DNA of 64,000 nucleotides from Fasciola hepatica (GCA_948099385.1 CANUEZ040000203.1:186001-250000); one strand, 5' to 3'; numbered from the stretch's first letter, positions 24,849 to 39,020 are shown. The notes: generated by a model from the sequence alone, not told the origin. Made by a program: numbers and translations.

Positions 24849-27160
24849 CATGAGTCCCTTAGCGGATCAAACAGCTGTACAGTGCTTCCATAATTTTCAA
24901 TGGTCAGTTCAGTGTTCAAGCTGCATGGAGAATCATATTATACAAATCTACTCTGCTACTGCTCTATTGCATTGTATGAGCAATCTGTGTGGATTGTTCA
25001 TAAGGAAATGCCTTGGTTTTACTTCGGCCCATAAATAGAGAAGTGATGGAACATAGGATTGGATCGGTGTGCGAGAATTTGGTTGTTACCGTTCAAAGCG
25101 AAAGCGAAAGCCGAAGCCAATTTGGGGATTGTGCTATATCATGTAGTGTATATGTTGAACAAAGCGTTGAGACCCATATCGGAAGGGCTCGTGCTTTGGG
25201 TGTTCGACTGACATTCGTTCACCCCAACGCTTGTTCGTGTCTCCGAGTGGGCTCTGTCCATGTGCAATGCTCATGATTCCCTTAGCGGATCAAACAGCTG
25301 TACAGTGCTTCCATCATTTTCAATGGTCAGTTCAGTGTTCAAGCTGCATGGAGAATCATATTATACAAATCTACTCTGCTACTGCTCTATTGCATTGTAT
25401 GAGCAATCTGTGTGGATTGTTCATAAGGGAATGCCCTGGGTTTTACTTAGGCCCATAAATAGAGAAGTGATGGAACATAGGATTGGATCGGTGTGCGAGA
25501 ATTTGGTTGTTACCGTTCAAAGCGAAAGCGAAAGCCGAAGCCAATTTGGGGATTGTGCTATATCATGTAGTGTATATGTTGAACAAAGCGTTGAGACCCA
25601 TATCGGAGGGGCTCGTGCTTTGGGTGTTCGACTGACATTCGTTCACCCCAACCCTTGTTCGTGTCTCTGAGTGGGTTCTGTCCATGTGCAATGCTCATGA
25701 TTCCCTTAGCGGATCAAACAGCTGTACAGTGCTTCCATAATTTTCAATGGTCAGTTCAGTGTTCAAGCTGCATGGAGAATCATATTATACAAATCTACTC
25801 TGCTACTGCTCTATTGCATTGTATGAGCAATCTGTGTGGATTGTTCATAAGGGAATGCCTTGGTTTTACTTAGGCCCATAAATAGAGAAGTGATGGAACA
25901 TAGGATTGGATCGGTGTGCGAGAATTTGTTTGTTACCGTTCAATGCGAACGCGAAAGCCGAAGCCAATTTGGGGATTGTGCTATATCATGTATTGTATAT
26001 GTTGAACAAAGCGTTGAGGCCCATATCGGAGGGGCTCGTGCTTTGGGTGTTCGAATGACATTCGTTCACCCCAACCCTTGTTCGTGTCTCCCAGTGGGTT
26101 CTGTCCATGTGCAATGCTCATGAGTCCCTTAGCGGATCAAACAGCTGTACAGTGCTTCCATAATTTTCAATGGTCAGTTCAGTGTTCAAGCTGCATGGAG
26201 AATCATATTATACAAATCTACTCTGCTACTGCTCTATTGCATTGTATGAGCAATCTGTGTGGATTGTTCATAAGGAAATGCCTTGGTTTTACTTCGGCCC
26301 ATAAATAGAGAAGTGATGGAACATAGGATTGGATCGGTGTGCGAGAATTTGGTTGTTACCGTTCAAAGCGAAAGCGAAAGCCGAAGCCAATTTGGGGATT
26401 GTGCTATATCATGTAGTGTATATGTTGAACAAAGCGTTGAGACCCATATCGGAAGGGCTCGTGCTTTGGGTGTTCGACTGACATTCGTTCACCCCAACGC
26501 TTGTTCGTGTCTCCGAGTGGGCTCTGTCCATGTGCAATGCTCATGATTCCCTTAGCGGATCAAACAGCTGTACAGTGCTTCCATAATTTTCAATGGTCAG
26601 TTCAGTGTTCAAGCTGCATGGAGAATCATATTATACAAATCTACTCTGCTACTGCTCTATTGCATTGTATGAGCAATCTGTGTGGATTGTTCATAAGGGA
26701 ATGCCCTGGGTTTTACTTAGGCCCATAAATAGAGAAGTGATGGAACATAGGATTGGATCGGTGTGCGAGAATTTGGTTGTTACCGTTCAAAGCGAAAGCG
26801 AAAGCCGAAGCCAATTTGGGGATTGTGCTATATCATGTAGTGTATATGTTGAACAAAGCGTTGAGACCCATATCGGAGGGGCTCGTGCTTTGGGTGTTCG
26901 ACTGACATTCGTTCACCCCAACCCTTGTTCGTGTCTCTGAGTGGGTTCTGTCCATGTGCAATGCTCATGATTCCCTTAGCGGATCAAACAGCTGTACAGT
27001 GCTTCCATAATTTTCAATGGTCAGTTCAGTGTTCAAGCTGCATGGAGAATCATATTATACAAATCTACTCTGCTACTGCTCTATTGCATTGTATGAGCAA
27101 TCTGTGTGGATTGTTCATAAGGGAATGCCTTGGTTTTACTTAGGCCCATAAATAGAGAAG
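24849..27160 (+). repeat. Higher-order 3-mer, 1270 bp
   Basis: Bases 24849-25890 recur at 26119-27160. Shared markers are CATGAGTCCCTTAG, AAGGAAATGCC, ACTTCGGCCC, GGAAGGGCTCG, CCCAACGCTTG, GCCCTGGGTTTT (+1 base) and TGTCTCTGAGTGG. I saw one difference: CATCATTTTC near 25312 versus CATAATTTTC near 26582. The repeat distance is 1270 rather than 1269 because of the extra base. Confidence 0.8.
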
Positions 27161-27598
27161 TGATGTAAAATGGGATTGGATCGGTGTGCGAGAATTTGGT
27201 TGTTACCGTTCAAAGCGAAAGCGAAAGCCGAAGCCAATTTGGGGATTGTTCTATATCATGTAGTGTATATGTTGAACAAAGCGTTCAGACCCATATCGGA
27301 TAGCCTTGTGGTTTGGGAGTTCAACTGACAATCGTTCACCCCAACCCTTGTTCGTGTCCCCGAGTGGGTTCTGTCCATGTGCAATGCTCATGATTCCCTT
27401 AGCGGATCAAACAGCTGTACAGTGCTTCCATAATTTTCAATGGTCAGTTCAGTGTTCAAGCTGCATGGAGAATCATATTATACAAATCTACTCTGCTACT
27501 GCTCTATTGCATTGTATGAGCAATCTGTGTGGATTGTTCATAAGGGAATGCCTTGGTTTTAATTAGGCCCATAAATAGAGAAGTAATGGAACATAGGA

Positions 27599-30500
27599 TT
27601 GGATCGGTGTGCGAGAATTTGTTTGTTACCGTTCAATGCGAACGCGAAAGCCGAAGCCAATTTGGGGATTGTGCTATATCATGTAGTGTATATGTTGAAC
27701 AAAGCGTTGAGACCCATATCGGATAGCCTTGTGGTTTGGGTGTTCGACTGTCAATCGTTCACCCCAACCGTTGTTCGTGTCTCCCAGTGGGTTCTGTCCA
27801 TGTGCAATGCTCATGAGTCGTTAGCGGATCAAACAGCTGTACAGTGCTTCCATAATTTTCAATGGTCAGTTCCGTGGTCAAGCTGCATGGAGAATCATAT
27901 TATACAAATCTACTCTGCTACTGCTCTATTGCATTGTATGAGCAATCTGTGTGGATTGTTCATAAGGAAATGCCTTGGTTTTACTTCGGCCCATAAATAG
28001 AGAAGTGATGGAACATAGGATTGGATCGGTGTGCGAGAATTTGGTTGTTACCGTTCAAAGCGAAAGCGAAAGCCGAAGCCAATTTGGGGATTGTGCTATA
28101 TCATGTAGTGTATATGTTGAACAAAGCGTTGAGACCCATATCGGAAGGGCTCGTGCTTTGGGTGTTCGACTGACATTCGTTCACCCCAACGCTTGTTCGT
28201 GTCTCCGAGTGGGCTCTGTCCATGTGCAATGCTCATGATTCCCTTAGCGGATCAAACAGCTGTACAGTGCTTCCATAATTTTCAATGGTCAGTTCAGTGT
28301 TCAAGCTGCATGGAGAATCATATTATACAAATCTACTCTGCTACTGCTCTATTGCATTGTATGAGCAATCTGTGTGGATTGTTCATAAGGGAATGCCCTG
28401 GGTTTTACTTAGGCCCATAAATAGAGAAGTGATGGAACATAGGATTGGATCGGTGTGCGAGAATTTGGTTGTTACCGTTCAAAGCGAAAGCGAAAGCCGA
28501 AGCCAATTTGGGGATTGTGCTATATCATGTAGTGTATATGTTGAACAAAGCGTTCAGACCCATATCGGAGGGGCTCGTGCTTTGGGTGTTCGACTGACGT
28601 TCGTTCACCCCAACCCTTGTTCGTGTCTCTGAGTGGGTTCTGTCCATGTGCAATGCTCATGATTCCCTTAGCGGATCAAACAGCTGTACAGTGCTTCCAT
28701 AATTTACAATGGTCAGTTCAGTGTTCAAGCTGCATGGAGAATCATATTATACAAATCTACTCTGCTACTGCTCTATTGCATTGTATGATCAATCTGTGTG
28801 GATTGTTCATAAGGGAATGCCTTGGTTTTACTTAGGCCCATAAAAAGAGAAGTGATGGAACATAGGATTGGATCGGTGTGCGAGAATTTGGTTGTTACCG
28901 TTCAAAGCGAAAGCGAAAGCCGAAGCCAATTTGGGGATTGTTCTATATCATGTAGTGTATATGTTGAACAAAGCGTTCAGACCCATATCGGATAGGCTTG
29001 TGGTTTGGGAGTTCAACTGACAATCGTTCACCCCAACCCTTGTTCGTGTCCCCGAGTGGGTTCTGTCCATGTGCAATGCTCATGAGTCGTTAGCGGATCA
29101 AACAGCTGTACAGTGCTTCCATAATTTGCAATGGTCAGTTCCGTGGTCAAGCTGCATGGAGAATCATATTATACAAATCTACTCTGCTACTGCTCTATTG
29201 CATTGTATGAGCAATCTGTGTGGATTGTTCATAAGGAAATGCCTTGGTTTTACTTCGGCCCATAAATAGAGAAGTGATGGAACATAGGATTGGATCGGTG
29301 TGCGAGAATTTGGTTGTTACCGTTCAAAGCGAAAGCGAAAGCCGAAGCCAATTTGGGGATTGTGCTATATCATGTAGTGTATATGTTGAACAAAGCGTTG
29401 AGACCCATATCGGAAGGGCTCGTGCTTTGGGTGTTCGACTGACATTCGTTCACCCCAACGCTTGTTCGTGTCTCCGAGTGGGCTCTGTCCATGTGCAATG
29501 CTCATGATTCCCTTAGCGGATCAAACAGCTGTACAGTGCTTCCATAATTTTCAATGGTCAGTTCAGTGTTCAAGCTGCATGGAGAATCATATTATACAAA
29601 TCTACTCTGCTACTGCTCTATTGCATTGTATGAGCAATCTGTGTGGATTGTTCATAAGGGAATGCCTTGGTTTTACTTAGGCCCATAAATAGAGAAGTGA
29701 TAGAACATAGGATTGGATCGGTGTGCGAGAATTTGTTTGTTACCGTTCAATGCGAACGCGAAAGCCGAAGCCAAGTTGGGGATTGTGCTATATCATGTAT
29801 TGTATATGTTGAACAAAGCGTTGAGACCCATATCGGATAGCCTTGTGGTTTGGGTGTTCGACTGTCAATCGTTCACCCCAACCCTTGTTCGTGTCTCCCA
29901 GTGGGTTCTGTCCATGTGCAATGCTCATGATTCCCTTAGCGGATCAAACAGCTGTACAGTGCTTCCATAATTTTCAATGGTCAGTTCCGTGGTCAAGCTG
30001 CATGGAGAATCATATTATACAAATCTACTCTGCTACTGCTCTATTGCATTGTATGAGCAATCTGTGTGGATTGTTCATAAGGAAATGCCTTGGTTTTACT
30101 TCGGCCCATAAATAGAGAAGTGATGGAACATAGGATTGGATCGGTGTGCGAGAATTTGGTTGTTACCGTTCAAAGCGAAAGCGAAAGCGAAAGCCGAAGC
30201 CAATTTGGGGATTGTGCTATATCATGTAGTGTATATGTTGAACAAAGCGTTGAGACCCATATCGGAAGGGCTCGTGCTTTGGGTGTTCGACTGACATTCG
30301 TTCACCCCAACGCTTGTTCGTGTCTCCGAGTGGGCTCTGTCCATGTGCAATGCTCATGATTCCCTTAGCGGATCAAACAGCTGTACAGTGCTTCCATAAT
30401 TTTCAATGGTCAGTTCAGTGTTCAAGCTGCATGGAGAATCATATTATACAAATCTACTCTGCTACTGCTCTATTGCATTGTATGAGCAATCTGTGTGGAT

Positions 30501-33060
30501 TGTTCATAAGGGAATGCCCTGGGTTTTACTTAGGCCCATAAATAGAGAAGTGATGGAACATAGGATTGGATCGGTGTGCGAGAATTTGGTTGTTACCGTT
30601 CAAAGCGAAAGCGAAAGCCGAAGCCAATTTGGGGATTGTGCTATATCATGTAGTGTATATGTTGAACAAAGCGTTGAGACCCATATCGGAGGGGCTCGTG
30701 CTTTGGGTGTTCGACTGACGTTCGTTCACCCCAACCCTTGTTCGTGTCTCTGAGTGGGTTCTGTCCATGTGCAATGCTCATGATTCCCTTAGCGGATCAA
30801 ACAGCTGTACAGTGCTTCCATAATTTACAATGGTCAGTTCAGTGTTCAAGCTGCATGGAGAATCATATTATACAAATCTACTCTGCTACTGCTCTATTGC
30901 ATTGTATGATCAATCTGTGTGGATTGTTCATAAGGGAATGCCTTGGTTTTACTTAGGCCCATAAAAAGAGAAGTGATGGAACATAGGATTGGATCGGTGT
31001 GCGAGAATTTGGTTGTTACCGTTCAAAGCGAAAGCGAAAGCCGAAGCCAATTTGGGGATTGTTCTATATCATGTAGTGTATATGTTGAACAAAGCGTTCA
31101 GACCCATATCGGATAGCCTTGTGGTTTGGGAGTTCAACTGACAATCGTTCACCCCAACCCTTGTTCGTGTCCCCGAGTGGGTTCTGTCCATGTGCAATGC
31201 TCATGATTCCCTTAGCGGATCAAACAGCTGTACAGTGCTTCCATAATTTTCAATGGTCAGTTCAGTGTTCAAGCTGCATGGAGAATCATATTATACAAAT
31301 CTACTCTGCTACTGCTCTATTGCATTGTATGAGCAATCTGTGTGGATTGTTCATAAGGGAATGCCTTGGTTTTAATAAGGCCCATAAATAGAGAAGTAAT
31401 GGAACATAGGATTGGATCGGTGTGCGAGAATTTGTTTGTTACCGTTCAATGCGAACGCGAAAGCCGAAGCCAAGTTGGGGATTGTGCTATATCATGTATT
31501 GTATATGTTGAACAAAGCGTTGAGACCCATATCGGATAGCCTTGTGGTTTGGGTGTTCGACTGTCAATCGTTCACCCCAACCCTTGTTCGTGTCTCCCAG
31601 TGGGTTCTGTCCATGTGCAATGCTCATGAGTCGTTAGCGGATCAAACAGCTGTACAGTGCTTCCATAATTTGCAATGGTCAGTTCCGTGGTCAAGCTGCA
31701 TGGAGAATCATATTATACAAATCTACTCTGCTACTGCTCTATTGCATTGTATGAGCAATCTGTGTGGATTGTTCATAAGGAAATGCCTTGGTTTTACTTA
31801 GGCCCATAAATAGAGAAGTGATGGAACATAGGATTGGATCGGTGTGCGAGAATTTGGTTGTTACCGTTCAAAGCGAAAGCGAAAGCCGAAGCCAATTTGG
31901 GGATTGTGCTATATCATGTAGTGTATATGTTGAACAAAGCGTTCAGACCCATATCGGAAGGGCTCGTGCTTTGGGTGTTCGACTGACAATCGTTCACCCC
32001 AACGCTTGTTCGTGTCTCCGAGTGGGCTCTGTCCATGTGCAATGCTCATGATTCCCTTAGCGGATCAAACAGCTGTACAGTGCTTCCATAATTTTCAATG
32101 GTCAGTTCAGTGTTCAAGCTGCATGGAGAATCATATTATACAAATCTACTCTGCTACTGCTCTATTGCATTGTATGAGCAATCTGTGTGGATTGTTCATA
32201 AGGGAATGCCCTGGGTTTTACTTAGGCCCATAAATAGAGAAGTGATGGAACATAGGATTGGATCGGTGTGCGAGAATTTGGTTGTTACCGTTCAAAGCGA
32301 AAGCGAAAGCCGAAGCCAATTTGGGGATTGTGCTATATCATGTAGTGTATATGTTGAACAAAGCGTTGAGACCCATATCGGAGGGGCTCGTGCTTTGGGT
32401 GTTCGACTGACGTTCGTTCACCCCAACCCTTGTTCGTGTCTCTGAGTGGGTTCTGTCCATGTGCAATGCTCATGATTCCCTTAGCGGATCAAACAGCTGT
32501 ACAGTGCTTCCATAATTTACAATGGTCAGTTCAGTGTTCAAGCTGCATGGAGAATCATATTATACAAATCTACTCTGCTACTGCTCTATTGCATTGTATG
32601 ATCAATCTGTGTGGATTGTTCATAAGGGAATGCCTTGGTTTTACTTAGGCCCATAAAAAGAGAAGTGATAGAACATAGGATTGGATCGGTGTGCGAGAAT
32701 TTGGTTGTTACCGTTCAAAGCGAAAGCGAAAGCCGAAGCCAATTTGGGGATTGTTCTATATCATGTAGTGTATATGTTGAACAAAGCGTTGAGACCCATA
32801 TGGGATAGCCTTGTGGTTTGGGAGTTCAACTGACAATCGTTCACCCCAACCCTTGTTCGTGTCCCCGAGTGGGTTCTGTCCATGTGCAATGCTCATGATT
32901 CCCTTAGCGGATCAAACAGCTGTACAGTGCTTCCATAATTTTCAATGGTCAGTTCAGTGTTCAAGCTGCATGGAGAATCATATTATACAAATCTACTCTG
33001 CTACTGCTCTATTGCATTGTATGAGCAATCTGTGTGGATTGTTCATAAGGGAATGCCTTG
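27599..33060 (+). repeat. Nested 4-mer and 5-mer blocks (1692 and 2121 bp)
   Basis: The same marker series (AAGGAAATGCC, GGAAGGGCTCG with CCCAACGCTTG, CCCTGGGTTTT, TCTCTGAG, TTTACAATGG, GTATGATCAATC, CATAAAAAGAG, GTTCTATATC, GAGTTCAACTG) recurs. The ATGATCAAT copies stand at about 28786, 30907 and 32599, spacings of 2121 (five monomers plus a hexamer) and 1692 (four). The block marked by CATGAGTCGTTAGCGG (one base shorter) occurs near 27814, 29084 and 31627. Confidence 0.7.
30172..30201 (+). repeat. Second hexamer expansion (+6) in the GCGAAA tract
   Basis: This is the same gain of one hexamer as near 17475, in a different haplotype background (following AAGGAAATGCC, preceding GGAAGGGCTCG), so it is probably independent. 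It turns a 2115-bp five-monomer spacing into 2121 bp. The sister copy four monomers downstream lacks it, so the expansion is not shared with that duplicate. Confidence 0.9.
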
Positions 33061-33069
33061 GTTTTATTT

Positions 33070-36000
33070 AGGCCCATAAATAGAGAAGTGATGGAACATA
33101 GGATTGGATCGGTGTGCGAGAATTTGGTTGTTACCGTTCAATGCGAAAGCGAAAGCCGAAGCCAATTTGGGGATTGTGCTATATCATGTATTGTATATGT
33201 TGAACAAAGCGTTGAGGCCCATATCGGATAGCCTTGTGGTTCGGGTGTTCGACTGACAATCGTTCACCCCAACCCTTGTTCGTGTCTCCGAGTGGGCTCT
33301 GTCCACGTGCAATGCTCATGATTCCCTTAGCGGATCAAACAGCTGTACAGTGCTTGCATAATTTTCAATGGTCAGTTCAGTGTTCAAGCTGCATGGAGAA
33401 TCATATTATACAAATCTACTCTGCTACTGCTCTATTGCATTGTATGAGCAATCTGTGTGGATTGTTCATAAGGGAATGCCTTGGTTTTACTTAGGCCCAT
33501 AAATAGAGAAGTGATGGAACATAGGATTGGATCGGTGTGCGAGAATTTGGTTGTTACCGTTCAAAGCGAAAGCGAAAGCCGAAGCCAATTTGGGGATTGT
33601 GCTATATCATGTAGTGTATATGTTGAACAAAGCGTTGAGACCCATATCGGAGGGGCTCGTGCTTTGGGTGTTCGACTGACATTCGTTCACCCCAACCCTT
33701 GTTCGTGTCTCCGAGTGGGTTCTGTCCATGTGCAATGCTCATGATTCCCTTAGCGGATCAAACAGCTGTACAGTGCTTGCATAATTTTCAATGGTCAGTT
33801 CAGTGTTCAAGCTGCATGGAGAATCATATTATACAAATCTACTCTGCTACTGCTCTATTGCATTGTATGAGCAATCTGTGTGGATTGTTCATAAGGGAAT
33901 GCCTTGGTTTTACTTAGGCCCATAAATAGAGAAGTGATGGAACATAGGATTGGATCGGTGTGCGAGAATTTGGTTGTTACCGTTCAATGCGAAAGCGAAA
34001 GCCGAAGCCAATTTGGGGATTGTGCTATATCATGTATTGTATATGTTGAACAAAGTGTTGAGGCCCATATCGGATAGCCTTGTGGTTTGGGTGTTCGACT
34101 GACAATCGTTCACCCCAACCCTTGTTCGTGTCTCCGAGTGGGCTCTGTCCACGTGCAATGCTCATGATTCCCTTAGCGGATCAAACAGCTGTACAGTGCT
34201 TCCATAATTTTCAATGGTCAGTTCAGTGTTCAAGCTGCATGGAGAATCATATTATACAAATCTACTCTGCTACTGCTCTATTGCATTGTATGAGCAATCT
34301 GTGTGGATTGTTCATAAGGGAATGGCTTGGTTTTACTTAGGCCCATAAATAGAGAAGTGATGGAACATATGATTGGATCGGTGTGCGAGAATTTGGTTGT
34401 TACCGTTCAAAGCGAAAGCGAAAGCCGAAGCCAATTTGGGGATTGTGCTATATCATGTAGTGTATATGTTGAACAAAGCGTTCAGACCCATGTCGAATGG
34501 GCTCGTGCTTTGGGTGTTCGACTGACATTCGTTCACCCCAACGCTTGTTCGTGTCTCCGAGTGGGCTCTGTCCATGTGCAATGCTCATGATTCCCTTAGC
34601 GGATCAAACAGCTGTACAGTGCTTGCATAATTTTCAATGGTCAGTTCAGTGTTCAAGCTGCATGGAGAATCATATTATACAAATCTACTCTGCTACTGCT
34701 CTATTGCATTGTATGAGCAATCTGTGTGGATTGTTCATAAGGGAATGCCTTGGTTTTACTTAGGCCCATAAATAGAGAAGTGATGGAACATAGGATTGGA
34801 TCGGTGTGCGAGAATTTGGTTGTTACCGTTCAAAGCGAAAGCGAAAGCCGAAGCCAATTTGGGGATTGTGCTATATCATGTAGTGTATATGTTGAACAAA
34901 GCGTTGAGACCCATATCGGAGGGGCTCGTGCTTTGGGTGTTCGACTGACGTTCGTTCACCCCAACCCTTGTTCGTGTCTCTGAGTGGGTTCTGTCCATGT
35001 GCAATGCTCATGATTCCCTTAGCGGATCAAACAGCTGTACAGTGCTTCCATAATTTACAATGGTCAGTTCAGTGTTCAAGCTGCATGGAGAATCATATTA
35101 TACAAATCTACTCTGCTACTGCTCTATTGCATTGTATGATCAATCTGTGTGGATTGTTCATAAGGGAATGCCTTGGTTTTAATTAGGCCCATAAATAGAG
35201 AAGTGATGGAACATAGGATTGGATCGGTGTGCGAGAATTTGGTTGTTACCGTTCAAAGCGAAAGCGAAAGCCGAAGCCAATTTGGGGATTGTTCTATATC
35301 ATGTAGTGTATATGTTGAACAAATCGTTCAGACCCATATCGGATAGCCTTGTGGTTTGGGAGTTCAACTGACAATCGTTCACCCCAACCCTTGTTCGTGT
35401 CCCCGAGTGGGTTCTGTCCATGTGCAATGCTCATGATTCCCTTTGCGGATCAAACAGCTGTACAGTGCTTCCATAATTTTCAATGGTCAGTTCAGTGTTC
35501 AAGCTGCATGGAGAATCATATTATACAAATCTACTCTGCTACTGCTCTATTGCATTGTATGAGCAATCTGTGTGGATTGTTCATAAGGGAATGCCCTGGG
35601 TTTTACTTAGGCCCATAAATAGAGAAGTGATGGAACATAGGATTGGATCGGTGTGCGAGAATTTGGTTGTTACCGTTCAAAGCGAAAGCGAAAGCCGAAG
35701 CCAATTTGGGGATTGTGCTATATCATGTAGTGTATATGTTGAACGAAGCGTTGAGACCCATATCGGATAGGCTTGTGGTTTGGGTGTTCGACTGACATTC
35801 GTTCACCCCAACCCTTGTTCGTGTCTCCGAGTGGGTTCTGTCCATGTGCAATGCTCATGATTCCCTTAGCGGATCAAACAGCTGTACAGTGCTTGCATAA
35901 TTTTCAATGGTCAGTTCAGTGTTCAAGCTGCATGGAGAATCATATTATACAAATCTACTCTGCTACTGCTCTATTGCATTGTATGAGCAATCTGTGTGGA

Positions 36001-39000
36001 TTGTTCATAAGGGAATGCCTTGGTTTTATTTAGGCCCATAAATAGAGAAGTGATGGAACATAGGATTGGATCGGTGTGCGAGAATTTGGTTGTTACCGTT
36101 CAATGCGAAAGCGAAAGCCGAAGCCAATTTGGGGATTGTGCTATATCATGTATTGTATATGTTGAACAAAGCGTTGAGGCCCATATCGGATAGCCTTGTG
36201 GTTCGGGTGTTCGACTGACAATCGTTCACCCCAACCCTTGTTCGTGTCTCCGAGTGGGCTCTGTCCACGTGCAATGCTCATGATTCCCTTAGCGGATCAA
36301 ACAGCTGTACAGTGCTTCCATAATTTTCAATGGTCAGTTCAGTGTTCAAGCTGCATGGAGAATCATATTATACAAATCTACTCTGCTACTGCTCTATTGC
36401 ATTGTATGAGCAATCTGTGTGGATTGTTCATAAGGGAATGCCTTGGTTTTACTTAGGCCCATAAATAGAGAAGTGATGGAACATAGGATTGGATCGGTGT
36501 GCGAGAATTTGGTTGTTACCGTTCAAAGCGAAAGCGAAAGCCGAAGCCAATTTGGGGATTGTGCTATATCATGTAGTGTATATGTTGAACAAAGCGTTGA
36601 GACCCATATAGGAGGGGCTCGTGCTTTGGGTGTTCGACTGACATTCGTTCACCCCAACCCTTGTTCGTGTCTCCGAGTGGGTTCTGTCCATGTGCAATGC
36701 TCATGATTCCCTTAGCGGATCAAACAGCTGTACAGTGCTTGCATAATTTTCAATGGTCAGTTCAGTGTTCAAGCTGCATGGAGAATCATATTATACAAAT
36801 CTACTCTGCTACTGCTCTATTGCATTGTATGAGCAATCTGTGTGGATTGTTCATAAGGGAATGCCTTGGTTTTACTTAGGCCCATAAATAGAGAAGTGAT
36901 GGAACATAGGATTGGATCGGTGTGCGAGAATTTGGTTGTTACCGTTCAATGCGAAAGCGAAAGCCGAAGCCAATTTGGGGATTGTGCTATATCATGTATT
37001 GTATATGTTGAACAAAGTGTTGAGGCCCATATCGGATAGCCTTGTGGTTTGGGTGTTCGACTGACAATCGTTCACCCCAACCCTTGTTCGTGTCTCCGAG
37101 TGGGCTCTGTCCACGTGCAATGCTCATGATTCCCTTAGCGGATCAAACAGCTGTACAGTGCTTCCATAATTTTCAATGGTCAGTTCCGTGGTCAAGCTGC
37201 ATGGAGAATCATATTATACAAATCTACTCTGCTACTGCTCTATTGCATTGTATGAGCAATCTGTGTGGATTGTTCATAAGGAAATGCCTTGGTTTTACTT
37301 CGGCCCATAAATAGAGAAGTGATGGAACATAGGATTGGATCGGTGTGCGAGAATTTGGTTGTTACCGTTCAAAGCGAAAGCGAAAGCCGAAGCCAATTTG
37401 GGGATTGTGCTATATCATGTAGTGTATATGTTGAACAAAGCGTTGAGACCCATATCGGAAGGGCTCGTGCTTTGGGTGTTCGACTGACATTCGTTCACCC
37501 CAACGCTTGTTCGTGTCTCCGAGTGGGCTCTGTCCATGTGCAATGCTCATGATTCCCTTAGCGGATCAAACAGCTGTACAGTGCTTGCATAATTTTCAAT
37601 GGTCAGTTCAGTGTTCAAGCTGCATGGAGAATCATATTATACAAATCTACTCTGCTACTGCTCTATTGCATTGTATGAGCAATCTGTGTGGATTGTTCAT
37701 AAGGGAATGCCTTGGTTTTACTTAGGCCCATAAATAGAGAAGTGATGGAACATAGGATTGGATCGGTGTGCGAGAATTTGGTTGTTACCGTTCAAAGCGA
37801 AAGCGAAAGCCGAAGCCAATTTGGGGATTGTGCTATATCATGTAGTGTATATGTTGAACAAAGCGTTGAGACCCATATCGGAGGGGCTCGTGCTTTGGGT
37901 GTTCGACTGACGTTCGTTCACCCCAACCCTTGTTCGTGTCTCTGAGTGGGTTCTGTCCATGTGCAATGCTCATGATTCCCTTAGCGGATCAAACAGCTGT
38001 ACAGTGCTTCCATAATTTACAATGGTCAGTTCAGTGTTCAAGCTGCATGGAGAATCATATTATACAAATCTACTCTGCTACTGCTCTATTGCATTGTATG
38101 ATCAATCTGTGTGGATTGTTCATAAGGGAATGCCTTGGTTTTACTTAGGCCCATAAAAAGAGAAGTGATGGAACATAGGATTGGATCGGTGTGCGAGAAT
38201 TTGGTTGTTACCGTTCAAAGCGAAAGCGAAAGCCGAAGCCAATTTGGGGATTGTTCTATATCATGTAGTGTATATGTTGAACAAATCGTTCAGACCCATA
38301 TCGGATAGCCTTGTGGTTTGGGAGTTCAACTGACAATCGTTCACCCCAACCCTTGTTCGTGTCCCCGAGTGGGTTCTGTCCATGTGCAATGCTCATGATT
38401 CCCTTAGCGGATCAAACAGCTGTACAGTGCTTCCATAATTTTCAATGGTCAGTTCAGTGTTCAAGCTGCATGGAGAATCATATTATACAAATCTACTCTG
38501 CTACTGCTCTATTGCATTGTATGAGCAATCTGTGTGGATTGTTCATAAGGGAATGCCCTGGGTTTTACTTAGGCCCATAAATAGAGAAGTGATGGAACAT
38601 AGGATTGGATCGGTGTGCGAGAATTTGGTTGTTACCGTTCAAAGCGAAAGCGAAAGCCGAAGCCAATTTGGGGATTGTGCTATATCATGTAGTGTATATG
38701 TTGAACGAAGCGTTGAGACCCATATCGGATAGGCTTGTGGTTTGGGTGTTCGACTGACATTCGTTCACCCCAACCCTTGTTCGTGTCTCCGAGTGGGTTC
38801 TGTCCATGTGCAATGCTCATGATTCCCTTAGCGGATCAAACAGCTGTACAGTGCTTGCATAATTTTCAATGGTCAGTTCAGTGTTCAAGCTGCATGGAGA
38901 ATCATATTATACAAATCTACTCTGCTACTGCTCTATTGCATTGTATGAGCAATCTGTGTGGATTGTTCATAAGGGAATGCCTTGGTTTTATTTAGGCCCA

Positions 39001-39020
39001 TAAATAGAGAAGTGATGGAA
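33070..39020 (+). repeat. Higher-order 7-mer, 2962 bp, two copies
   Basis: Bases about 33.07-36.03 kb recur at about 36.03-39.0 kb at a constant distance of 2962 (7 x 423 + 1, the extra base being CCCTGGG at about 35594 and 38556). Shared private markers are GTGGTTCGGGTG (33238/36200), AAAGTGTTGAGG (34052/37014), CCCAACGCTTG (34540/37502), ATGATCAATC (35137/38099), AAATCGTTCAG (35323/38285) and GAACGAAGCG (35742/38704). Patches that differ include TTGCAT versus TTCCAT near 33354/36316, and a stretch from about 34.2 to 34.5 kb versus 37.2 to 37.45 kb. This is the largest higher-order unit in the window. Confidence 0.85.
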
